Of a DNA stretch of 17,426 nt, positions 1 through 6,964 are shown piece after piece (the first letter of the stretch is position 1; each line of letters starts with the position of its first letter). This DNA is from CAYLQD01 sp043819695. GTDB taxonomy: Bacteria > Planctomycetota > PUPC01. The notes below the pieces were generated by a model. That model ran no database searches. It worked only from the letters and a program-made list of their open reading frames with translations, and had not been told where the DNA came from. The position numbers and the translations under genes were made by a program. The stretch covers positions 1-17,426 of the forward strand of contig JBDREM010000271.1 in assembly GCA_043819695.1 (NCBI GenBank), given 5' to 3'.

Positions 1-276
1 ACCAGAGCACTAAGACCCCTGGCGGCCCGATCTGACGCGACCCGCGGGCCGATTCTCGGCTGCACACGGCCGAAAAACAGCCAACGCTTGAAGCTCGTTC
101 GGAATGGGGAGCCATCAGGCGGTATCGAGCCAGATACTGCCTTTTCTCATGGCCCCGGGACGCGGACTGACTGCGCCACCGGGCCGCCTCTATATGCCAA
201 AGCCCCAAAGCGTTTTGCGACGGCCTCGTCGTCGCGTGGCGCGCCCCGGACGCCGCAGTTCTCCCTTTCCGTTAAC
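1..276. other. Left flank with no recognisable gene
   Basis: This stretch lies beyond the broken end of the group II intron reverse transcriptase. I read it in all frames and found no convincing protein. A plus-strand frame opening at 88 and a minus-strand frame around 146-265 are short and lack known motifs. No group II intron domain V hairpin could be picked out, which agrees with loss of the intron's 3' part. The only structured element seen is the hairpin at 118-147, listed separately. Confidence 0.4.
118..147 (+). terminator. Possible rho-independent terminator, plus strand
   Basis: A nine-base-pair stem (118-126 with 133-141, one G-T pair) closes a six-base loop and is followed directly by TTTTCT at 142-147. 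A117-T142 can extend the stem. In this direction it has the classic stem plus U-run form, but no plus-strand gene is recognisable before it within the window, so the gene it would end lies to the left. Read on the minus strand it has no U-run, so it is unlikely to end the hydrogenase operon. Confidence 0.4.
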
Positions 277-588
277 CTAAATCCGCGCCGGAGGAGCCGA
301 AATCCACACCCGCTTCACTGCCTGTGGGCGATAGGCCTTCTCCTTCAGCTCTCGCGCCAATACGCCCAGCCACCGCTCACACCCGTCTGACTCGATGACC
401 GCGAACGTCTCACCATCCACGCCCGGAGCACCGCGATTGGCACGGCACAAGGCGTGGGCATGGGTCAGCACGTCCTCGCGGCATACCTTGTCGTACAGGG
501 CATAAAAGCGATAGCCCGGCTCTCCCTTCGCTGTGGCACGCAACGCCGCCTGCAGCTTCTGAACCGTTGGGGGAGTTGATAGGCTCAC
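277..588 (-). pseudogene. ltrA: Truncated group II intron reverse transcriptase/maturase
   Basis: This is the N-terminal end of an LtrA-type group II intron-encoded protein. The recognisable stretch includes YRFYALYDKV, then CRANRGAPGVDGETF (the RT-0 region seen in this family), then YRPQAVKRVWI. In intact relatives the last motif continues into a proline-rich loop and the catalytic RT domains. Here the frame instead runs into SAPPARI and stops, so about 100 residues remain of a usual 400 or more, and the YADD, maturase and endonuclease parts are missing. A GTG at 588, preceded by GGGAG, fits the family's usual start better than the upstream in-frame ATG at 651, which lies in intron RNA. It cannot make an active protein. 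Confidence 0.8.
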
Positions 589-1086
589 GCCAATCTCCCG
601 GTCCCACGCCACGTCGTGCGCTGGCCTTGAACTCAGGCCCCTTCCCTCCACCGGCGTTACCCGGCTTCCTCGGTACTACGGGCCTCTCCGCCACTCCAGG
701 CGGCCCCGCCTGTCCCTCGCGGGCTGCGGGTTCGAGGGCACGTCCCTCGACCGCCGGGGCTTCCCGTGTTGCGCTCCATCTCCGTGTGCGTGCATGCCGT
801 CGCCATCACCCCGGCGGGACCGCTGGATGCTTCGCTCTTGCCGTCGAGCGGCGGCGGCCTTCCCCCAAACTCAGGCGGGTCGGCTCCCGCCTCGTGTCTT
901 TCGAGGCCTGCTCAGCGCTCACTCACGTTACGGCCCGCTCGCTCGCCGAGTCGCCTTGCGACCCTCTGCACCGGAGGCTTCGGCTGCGTCGTTACCTTCG
1001 CAGCCGCTCCGATTGTTACTGGCCGGAGCGACAAGGGCCAGGCGGGAATCTCACCCGCTGAAGATGGGCGCCTTTTCACAGCGCAC
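300..1086 (-). mobile_element. Group II intron, 5' half, 3'-truncated
   Basis: On the minus strand the element begins with GTGCGC at 1086, the expected 5' end of a bacterial group II intron, followed by structured GC-rich RNA typical of domain I. Motifs usual upstream of intron-encoded proteins, such as GGCCCGTAGTACCG and GTGGAGGGAAGGGGCC, are present near 640-690. A candidate EBS1, TGAGTTT at 873-867, is perfectly complementary over seven bases to AAACTCA at 1093-1087, the exon bases just before the intron (IBS1). The reverse transcriptase frame breaks near 300 and no domain V or VI was found after it, so the 3' part seems deleted and the intron should not splice. It lies 32 bases after the hydF stop, in the same orientation. 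The left boundary is approximate. Confidence 0.75.
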
Positions 1087-1118
1087 TGAGTTTTCGGACC
1101 CCACGCGGTCGACGGGCG

Positions 1119-2354
1119 TCAGTTGCTCTTCGCGGCGCGGCGATCAATCACCTCCTGCAGCCTCGGGAACGGCGACAGCATTCGTGCGAAGACGCCGAGC
1201 GAGAACGCAATGACCAGGCCGTAGTTCGCCGCCGGCACGTTCGCCTGCCGGCAGCGGTTGAGGCGCGTCAGCACCTCGCGGCGGTTCTGCATGCACGAGC
1301 CGCACATGATGATGAGTTGGTAGTCCGTCAGCTCCTCGGGGAAATCGTGGCCGTGTACGTGGCTGAATTCCAGGTCGCCGCCGACGTATTGCCGCAGCCA
1401 GCGCGGGATCTTGACGCGGCCGATGTCGTCGCCGATCGGATGGTGCGTGCAGGCCTCGGCCACCAGCACGCGGTCGCCCGGCTGGAGTGTGTCGATGGCC
1501 AGCGTCCCCCGCACGAACGTCTCCAGGTCGCCTTTCCATCGGGCGAACAGGACCGAGAAGCCGGTGACCGGCACGCTCAGGGGCACGTCAGCGGCGACCT
1601 TGAGAATCGCTTGTGAATCGGTCACTACTAGCCGGGGCGGTACTTTCAGCATGTCGAGCGTATCGGCCAGTTCGCGCTCCTTGACCACAATCGCACGGGC
1701 ATCGCAGTCGAGCACTTCACGGATGACTTGCACCTGCGGCAGAATCAACCGGCCCTTCGGCGCTTCCAGATCGATGGGTACGACCAGGACGACCACGTCG
1801 CCGGGCCCGACCAGATCGGGCAGGACGCCGGTGCTGTTGATGAAATCAGCGGGGGCATGCCGAATGAGAGCGTCGCGCGTCTCCGCGACCCCGGCTCCCG
1901 TAACAACCGACGCCGCCACAACGGCGTCGGCAAGCTCCAACGCGCGTTCCCTCGCCTCATCCGACGGCTCGGACAGGTCGGACTTGCTGAAGATGACGAC
2001 GCGCGGAATCTTGCGTTCGGCCAACTCGCTGAGCAATCGGGTTTCGAACTCGCCGATGCCATTGTCCGTCAGCAGCAGGGCGATGTCGGTCCGGTCCATT
2101 GCGCGGACGCTGCGCTCAATTCGCTTCTCTCCCAGTTCGCCGACGTCGTCCATCCCGGCCGTATCCAGGAAGAGCACCGGGCCGAGCGGCTTCAGCTCCA
2201 TCGCCTTGGCCACCACGTCGGTGGTGGTACCAGGCACGTCGGATACGATGGATACGTCCTGGCCGATGATGGCGTTGAGTAGCGACGACTTGCCCACGTT
2301 GCGGCGGCCGTACAGGCCGATGTGCAGGCGAACGCCGGACGGAGCGTTCCTCAT
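1119..2354 (-). CDS. hydF: [FeFe]-hydrogenase H-cluster maturation GTPase HydF
   Basis: HydF is the GTPase scaffold that assembles the 2Fe subcluster made by HydE and HydG and hands it to apo-HydA. The 411-residue product shows an N-terminal GTPase domain: P-loop GRRNVGKS (16-23), DTAG (64-67) and SKSD (123-126). A dimerisation domain follows, then the C-terminal iron-sulfur domain with C302, H304, C351 and C354. The usual pattern is CxH, then HCxxC; here the residue before C351 is methionine (MCGSC) rather than histidine. Length matches the family. The start at 2354 overlaps the aspA stop in an ATGA and fits the beginning of the GTPase fold; a longer frame to 2642 runs antiparallel through aspA codons and is rejected. 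It is the last gene of the operon, with no clear terminator before the intron. Confidence 0.95.
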   Translation of the reverse strand: MRNAPSGVRLHIGLYGRRNVGKSSLLNAIIGQDVSIVSDVPGTTTDVVAKAMELKPLGPVLFLDTAGMDDVGELGEKRIERSVRAMDRTDIALLLTDNGIGEFETRLLSELAERKIPRVVIFSKSDLSEPSDEARERALELADAVVAASVVTGAGVAETRDALIRHAPADFINSTGVLPDLVGPGDVVVLVVPIDLEAPKGRLILPQVQVIREVLDCDARAIVVKERELADTLDMLKVPPRLVVTDSQAILKVAADVPLSVPVTGFSVLFARWKGDLETFVRGTLAIDTLQPGDRVLVAEACTHHPIGDDIGRVKIPRWLRQYVGGDLEFSHVHGHDFPEELTDYQLIIMCGSCMQNRREVLTRLNRCRQANVPAANYGLVIAFSLGVFARMLSPFPRLQEVIDRRAAKSN

Positions 2355-3778
2355 TGCCCCGTCTCCTCGTCTTTGCCCCGAGTCACAAAGCCCAGCTCGT
2401 TGACGGCCGCGGGCGTGATGAGCGCGTCGACGTTCTTGCGCGACAAGCCGGCGACCTTCTGCGCGGCTGCGAACAGGTCGAGGGTCTCGTCTCGCATGGC
2501 GGCTGCAATCGCCGTTGCGGTGTGGTATCCGACCACGGGCACGAGCACTGTTGCCAGGGCCGCGCTGTGCAGGGCCAGATCGCGGCATCGGTCGGTCTTG
2601 GCGGTGATGCCGCCGATGCACTTCTCGGCCGCCGCCCGGCACGACCCGATCAGCAGGTCGAGCACCTCAAGCAGGTTGGCGGCGATTTGCGGCAGGAATG
2701 CGTTGAGTTCGAGCTGGCCCGATCCGGCCGCAAACGCGGCGGCCTGGTCGAGAGCGGCGGCTTGTATCGCAGCCTGCGCCATCATCTCGGGGATCACGGG
2801 GTTGACCTTTCCGGGCATGATGGAGCTGCCGGCCTGAAGCTGGGGCAGCACGATCTCGCCGAACCCGGTCGTGGGCCCCGACGCCATCAGCCGAAGGTCA
2901 CCCGAGACTTTGAGCAGGTTCATCGCCACGGCTTTCAAGATGCCGGAGACTTCGACGTAGACGTCGCAGTTCTGCGTGGCCTCGAAGAGGTTCTCGGCGC
3001 GCGCGATGGGCAGGCCGACAATGGCCCGCAGGTCGTCGACCACGCGGAAGATGTACGGCCGAGGCGCCCCCAGCCCAGTCCCCACCGCGGTGCCGCCCAG
3101 GTTGACCACGCGAATGCGTTCGGTGCACTTGTACACGCGCCAGCGGTCACGAGCGAACGCCTCGGACCACGCGCCGAACGTGCGGCCCAGCGTCACGGGC
3201 ACGGCGTCCATCATTTCGGTACGCCCCGTCCTCAGCACGTCGGCAAACTCGCGCTCCCTGGCCTGGCACTGCTCCTGGAGCATGGTCACGGCCGTCTCAA
3301 GCCGCTTCAAGCCCCGGAAAATGGCGATCCGCAGAGCGGTCGGATAGGTGTCGTTCGTCGATTGGTGCCTATTCACGTCTTCCAGCGGATCGATGAACTC
3401 ATAGCCGCCCGGCTTCCGGCCCGCGAGGATCAGCGCCCGATTGGCGATGACTTCGCAGACGTTGAGGTTGGTCGAGGTGCCGGCTCCTCCCTGGAAGGCA
3501 TCGACGACAATCTGCTCGTCGAGGTCGCCGCCGGCCATCTCGCGGCAGGCGGAAGCGACATGCTGAAACTGTTCGTCGTCGAGATAGCCCAGGGCGTGAT
3601 TGGCCGTGGCCGCTGCCAGCTTGACCTCGCCATAGGCGTGAATCAATGCGGGGTGTATGCGGCGCCCGGAGATGCTGAAGTTCTCGACCGCCCGCGCGGT
3701 GTGAATGCCCCACAGGGCGCCGGCCGGAATCTCCATCGTCCCCAGCAGGTCGCGTTCAGTGCGTGTGGCGTTGCTCAT
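2351..3778 (-). CDS. aspA: Aspartate ammonia-lyase in the hydrogenase maturation cluster
   Basis: It belongs to the fumarase/aspartase superfamily, which reversibly splits aspartate into fumarate and ammonium. The 475-residue product has the family signature GSSIMPGKVNP (317-327), including the catalytic serine loop, plus HQSTNDTYPT (138-147) and FQGGAGTSTNLN (95-106), all typical of AspA. The ATG at 3778 overlaps the stop of the preceding small gene by one base (TGATG) and has GGAG seven bases upstream, suggesting translational coupling. It ends in an ATGA overlap with hydF. Being locked between hydG and hydF, it may supply ammonium for the bridging amine of the H-cluster; that is inference. 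Fumarase activity is a less likely alternative. Confidence 0.9.
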   Translation of the reverse strand: MSNATRTERDLLGTMEIPAGALWGIHTARAVENFSISGRRIHPALIHAYGEVKLAAATANHALGYLDDEQFQHVASACREMAGGDLDEQIVVDAFQGGAGTSTNLNVCEVIANRALILAGRKPGGYEFIDPLEDVNRHQSTNDTYPTALRIAIFRGLKRLETAVTMLQEQCQAREREFADVLRTGRTEMMDAVPVTLGRTFGAWSEAFARDRWRVYKCTERIRVVNLGGTAVGTGLGAPRPYIFRVVDDLRAIVGLPIARAENLFEATQNCDVYVEVSGILKAVAMNLLKVSGDLRLMASGPTTGFGEIVLPQLQAGSSIMPGKVNPVIPEMMAQAAIQAAALDQAAAFAAGSGQLELNAFLPQIAANLLEVLDLLIGSCRAAAEKCIGGITAKTDRCRDLALHSAALATVLVPVVGYHTATAIAAAMRDETLDLFAAAQKVAGLSRKNVDALITPAAVNELGFVTRGKDEETGQ

Positions 3779-4104
3779 CACGTGCTCCGGGCAATCAGGT
3801 CTCGAAGCGCATCGAGTATCCGATGCCATTGGTCGTTGGGGATCAACTCACGCAGGTCCGCGACCAGGCCGACGGCCGGCGTGAGGAGCTCGCGGCGGAA
3901 CGGGCGCATCGCGGGAGACGCATCGCGCTCGCCCGCCAGATACGCCCAGCGTGGTCCGGAGAGAGCGACAAACCGTATCCGGGCGCCGAGGCTCTGCCGG
4001 CAGGCCTCAGCGGCGCGCCCCAGGGCTTCCGGCAGCGGCATGCCGGCGGGAATGCCCGCGATCTCGGCCGGTTGCGTCTCACACGAAGACATCGCGCTTG
4101 CCAT
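3778..4104 (-). CDS. Small unrecognised protein between hydG and aspA
   Basis: I do not recognise this 108-residue protein. It looks real. The ATG at 4104 has GAGGAG eight bases before it, the frame overlaps the hydG end by 26 bases, and its TGA overlaps the aspA ATG by one base. The sequence suggests a mixed alpha/beta fold: a helix (about 23-38), a strand-like RIRFVALSG, and C-terminal helices with LVADLRELI and ILDALRDLI. There is no signal peptide, membrane segment or iron-sulfur motif, and only two cysteines (C8 and C35). It does not look like the small TM1266-type proteins seen in other hydrogenase clusters. Position suggests a role in H-cluster maturation or in modulating AspA, which is inference from context only. 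Confidence 0.7.
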   Translation of the reverse strand: MASAMSSCETQPAEIAGIPAGMPLPEALGRAAEACRQSLGARIRFVALSGPRWAYLAGERDASPAMRPFRRELLTPAVGLVADLRELIPNDQWHRILDALRDLIARST

Positions 4105-5557
4105 TCTTGATCTCCTCGAGCCGCGTTCGAATCTGGGGTCTCAACGCCTCGGGCAGTTCGGCCAGACGGCTCTCGATAACCTTCATCCCCGCCTCGCGCG
4201 TCTGGGGCGACGCATAGTCGAGGAGGTATTCGGTCAGTGTCAGTATCGCGTTGGGGATGCAGAAATGATGTGTCTTCCCCTGCTTGGCGATGCCCATGAA
4301 GTAGTCGCCCGTGCGGCCGCACCGGTAGCCGGCGGTGCAGAAGCTGGTGAGTTGGCCCATCTCGGAGAACTCGCGGACCACATCATCCAGCTCCCGCATG
4401 TCGCCGAGCATGAATTGCTGGCGGCCGAGTTCCTGCACGTTGCCGCGCTCGCTGTAGGCGCCCACGCCGATGCGCGTCGAGGCGTCGGTCTGCGTGCAGC
4501 CCAGTTCGAACGCGGCCCGGCGGATCTCCGGCTTCTCGCGGGCCGTAACGATCATCCCGGTGTAGGGGACGGAGAGGCGCAGGACGGCAATGACCCGCCG
4601 GAAGTCGGAGTCGCTGACGCCGTAGCGGCTCTGCACGGTGATCGGCGCGTTCTGTGCCGGCTCGAGACGTGGGAACGAAATCGTGTGGGGGCCGACGCCG
4701 TTGAAGCGTTCTTCGAGGTCGATCGTGTGGTGGAGGAGCCCCATCACTTCAAACCGCCAGTCGTAGAGGCCGAACAGCGCCCCGATACCGACGTCGTCGA
4801 TACCGGCTTCCTGCGCGCGGTGGAGGGCGTACAGGCGCCAGCGGTAGTCGCTCTTGGGACCTCTCGGATGAACACGTCGATAGGTGTCGTGGTGATAGGT
4901 TTCCTGGAACACCTGGAACGTGCCGATGCCGACCTCGGCCATCCTGCGCAGGTCTTCAATGCTCATCGGCGCCGCGTTGACGTTGACGCGGCGTATCTCG
5001 CCCGCCGCCGCGCCGTCGGGGCCGACGCCCGATTTGGTGGCATAAATCGTGCGAATGGTGTCGGTGATGTAGTCGATGCCTGTTGAGGGATGCTCGCCGT
5101 AGACCACGATGAGCCGCTTGTGTCCCTTCGCGATGAGGGCTTCGGTCTCGCTCCGCACGTCTTCGGTCGAGAGCCGGCGGCGGACCTGGTCGCTGTTCTC
5201 GGCGCGGAAGCCGCAATAGGTGCATGAGTTCGTGCACAGGTTGCTACAATAGAGCGGGGCGAATACCACCACGCGCGGCCCGTATACCTTGTTCTTGATC
5301 TCCCGGCCGGTGTCGAACATCTCCTGCCAGAGCGTCTCGTCCTGTACGTTGAGCAGGGCGGCGGTCTCCGGCGGATCGAGCCGCTGAAGCTTCAGGGCCT
5401 TGGCCGTTATCTCGCGCACGTGCGTCGGGTCGGGATTGGCGTGCCGGCGCAGTTCCTCGTGGATGGCGCCGTCATCGATGAAATCGTGGCCGTCAACGAG
5501 GTAGCGAGAGGTCTCATCGTCGTCGACGGTCCTGTGCGTGGTCTCGAGTGTGCTCAC
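4079..5557 (-). CDS. hydG: [FeFe]-hydrogenase maturase HydG (radical SAM tyrosine lyase)
   Basis: HydG is the radical SAM enzyme that splits tyrosine to make the CO and cyanide ligands of the H-cluster, delivered on an iron synthon from its C-terminal auxiliary cluster. The 492-residue product has the radical SAM motif C108-x3-C112-x2-C115 (CTNSCTYCGF) and strong similarity throughout, including RVHPRGPKSDYRWR and GVGAYSERGN. The C-terminal cluster region is unusual: it reads CTAGYRCGRTG. C407 and C433 are present, but the second cysteine of the usual CxxC is glycine (G410), and a cysteine sits at 413 instead. The ATG at 5557 overlaps the hydE stop by four bases. The 3' end overlaps the following small gene. 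Confidence 0.95.
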   Translation of the reverse strand: MSTLETTHRTVDDDETSRYLVDGHDFIDDGAIHEELRRHANPDPTHVREITAKALKLQRLDPPETAALLNVQDETLWQEMFDTGREIKNKVYGPRVVVFAPLYCSNLCTNSCTYCGFRAENSDQVRRRLSTEDVRSETEALIAKGHKRLIVVYGEHPSTGIDYITDTIRTIYATKSGVGPDGAAAGEIRRVNVNAAPMSIEDLRRMAEVGIGTFQVFQETYHHDTYRRVHPRGPKSDYRWRLYALHRAQEAGIDDVGIGALFGLYDWRFEVMGLLHHTIDLEERFNGVGPHTISFPRLEPAQNAPITVQSRYGVSDSDFRRVIAVLRLSVPYTGMIVTAREKPEIRRAAFELGCTQTDASTRIGVGAYSERGNVQELGRQQFMLGDMRELDDVVREFSEMGQLTSFCTAGYRCGRTGDYFMGIAKQGKTHHFCIPNAILTLTEYLLDYASPQTREAGMKVIESRLAELPEALRPQIRTRLEEIKNGKRDVFV

Positions 5558-6567
5558 CGTTCACTCCGTCCGGCGCCGACTGGCGCCTGTCTTAGAGAGT
5601 CCCCGCGGTCTGTCGCGGTCGTTCGTCCGAGCGACTCGATCAGGCCGCGCAAGTGATCGACCGGGTCGCGTCCGGCGCGTCGTGTCGTCTTGCCCGGGTA
5701 CAAGTCGTAGTGGCGGGCCGCGTCAGGCGGGGTCAGGTTGGCCATCACCACATTGGCGCCGGCCTGCAGCCCGCGGCGATATCCGTCGTCACACGCCGTG
5801 GCCAGGGCGGTGCTGACGGGGATGTGTGCGTGGGGCAGCAGCAACCGGGCTGCGGCCAGCGTTCGCAGGGCGAGTTCGCCCGTCCCGCCCGTCTCGGCGG
5901 CGAGGGGGGTCTGGGGGTGTGGGAGGAACGGGCTGAACGTCGCCATATCCAGTTCCAGAGCGACGGCAAGCAGGAGATCGTCGGCGATGTCCTCGACCGT
6001 CTGTTCGGGCAGGCCCACCAGCGAGCCCGAGCCGGTCTGGAAGCCGAGGTCCGCGAGATCCCGAATGCAGCACAGCCGGTCGTCCAGACGGGAATCGGGG
6101 TGCAGGCGCTCATAGAGGGCTTCGTTGGAGGTCTCGAACTTGATGAGGTACCGGTCGGCCCCGGCGTCCCGCATCCGCCGGTACGCGTCGCGGTGGAACT
6201 CGCCGCAACTGAGCGTGACGGCTACGTCGCCGAGCAACTTGACCGTCTCGACTATCGCGGCGATCTTGTCCGCCGTAAATGCCGGATCCTCGCCGGCCTG
6301 GAGGACAATCGTGCGGACGCCTCGGCCAACGGCTTCGGCGGCGATGGTACGGACCTGGGCCATGGTCAGCCGGTAGCGCTGGAGCGACCGGTTGTCGGCG
6401 TTGATGCCGCAATAGGCGCAGCGCCGTCCGCAATGGTTGCTGTATTCAATGATCCCGCGCAGGTGGACCGACTCGCCGCACGTCGCCGCACGGGCGCGGT
6501 CGGCCCGGACCAGCAGCGCGCCGGCTGGTTTCGTGTTGAGCATTTCGATCACCTGGGATCGAGTCAT
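5554..6567 (-). CDS. hydE: [FeFe]-hydrogenase maturase HydE (radical SAM)
   Basis: HydE is a radical SAM enzyme that acts on the cysteine-bound Fe(CO)2CN synthon made by HydG on the way to the 2Fe subcluster. The 337-residue product shows RGIIEYSNHC leading into C46-x3-C50-x2-C53 (CGRRCAYC), the radical SAM cluster site. QAGEDP follows near 95, then FETSNEALYERLHP and TGSGSLVGLPEQT, the SAM- and substrate-barrel motifs typical of HydE rather than BioB. Length is close to the usual 340-360. The ATG at 6567 has AAGGAA about nine bases upstream and lies 22 bases after the preceding receiver gene. It ends in an ATGA overlap with hydG, implying coupled translation of the two maturases. Confidence 0.93.
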   Translation of the reverse strand: MTRSQVIEMLNTKPAGALLVRADRARAATCGESVHLRGIIEYSNHCGRRCAYCGINADNRSLQRYRLTMAQVRTIAAEAVGRGVRTIVLQAGEDPAFTADKIAAIVETVKLLGDVAVTLSCGEFHRDAYRRMRDAGADRYLIKFETSNEALYERLHPDSRLDDRLCCIRDLADLGFQTGSGSLVGLPEQTVEDIADDLLLAVALELDMATFSPFLPHPQTPLAAETGGTGELALRTLAAARLLLPHAHIPVSTALATACDDGYRRGLQAGANVVMANLTPPDAARHYDLYPGKTTRRAGRDPVDHLRGLIESLGRTTATDRGDSLRQAPVGAGRSER

Positions 6568-6589
6568 CGGAGCGGTTCCTTGCGCCGTT

Positions 6590-6964
6590 CTAGCCGAGCT
6601 GCGCCTTGACGCTGGCCACCAGTCGGGCGGCGTCGACCGGTTTCTGAAACACGGCGGCCAGCCCCAGCGACTCGGCGTCGATATTCATCGCCAACTCGTC
6701 ACCCACCGAACTGAGCATGCAGACGGGGGCGGTGTTATCCAGAAGTGCGAGGTCGCGAACGAACGCGGCCCCGGAATCGATCTCTTCCATCATCAAATCG
6801 ACGATGACGAGGTCGGGCCGGACGCTCTTGTAGGCGTGCAAGCCCTCTTTCGCCCCGGCCGCCACGACGCAAACATGGCCGGCGGCTTCCAGGACTTTGC
6901 GAAGAATCACGCGGATGTCCGGGTCGTCATCGATGCACAGGATCACATACTTGCCGTCTTGCAC
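6590..6964 (-). CDS. Stand-alone receiver (CheY-like response regulator), third copy
   Basis: This is a single receiver domain of 124 residues with no output domain. The acidic pocket is DDD (12-14), the phosphoacceptor is D56 in IVDLMMEE, and the conserved lysine is in FQKP near the end. It shares DLMMxxxDSG after the phosphosite with the other two stand-alone receivers here but lacks their extra loop before the KP motif. It starts with GTG at 6964, preceded by AAGGAG eight bases away, and overlaps the end of the upstream kinase by 22 bases. It is probably a phosphoacceptor for one of the neighbouring kinases. Output could be protein-protein contact; nothing in the sequence shows DNA binding. 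Confidence 0.88.
   Translation of the reverse strand: MQDGKYVILCIDDDPDIRVILRKVLEAAGHVCVVAAGAKEGLHAYKSVRPDLVIVDLMMEEIDSGAAFVRDLALLDNTAPVCMLSSVGDELAMNIDAESLGLAAVFQKPVDAARLVASVKAQLG

Noticed and set aside
110..190. A tRNA-like look on the minus strand (GGTGGCGCAGTCAGT)
   Set aside because: The D-arm-like stretch is not followed by a valid anticodon stem or a seven-base T loop, and the acceptor ends do not pair. The strong stem in this stretch is better explained as the plus-strand hairpin.
146..265. A minus-strand frame starting CGVRG that faintly recalls the N-terminus of glutamine amidotransferases
   Set aside because: The likeness covers only a few residues, the frame stops soon after, and there is no start codon with a ribosome site or any continuing domain.
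1087..1125. Possible terminator just after hydF
   Set aside because: Only a four-base stem (GACC/GGTC), or a bulged longer one overlapping the stop codon, can form, and no U-run follows. I do not call a terminator here.
2355..2642. Longer N-terminus for HydF
   Set aside because: The extension lies inside aspA in another frame, has no HydF similarity, and the ATGA overlap at 2354 gives the normal GTPase start.
2354..5086. A 910-codon plus-strand open frame antisense to aspA and hydG
   Set aside because: It is the mirror of GC-rich coding sequence on the other strand. It has a low-complexity Arg/Gly/His/Asp composition and no domain, while the minus strand encodes well-known enzymes across the whole span.
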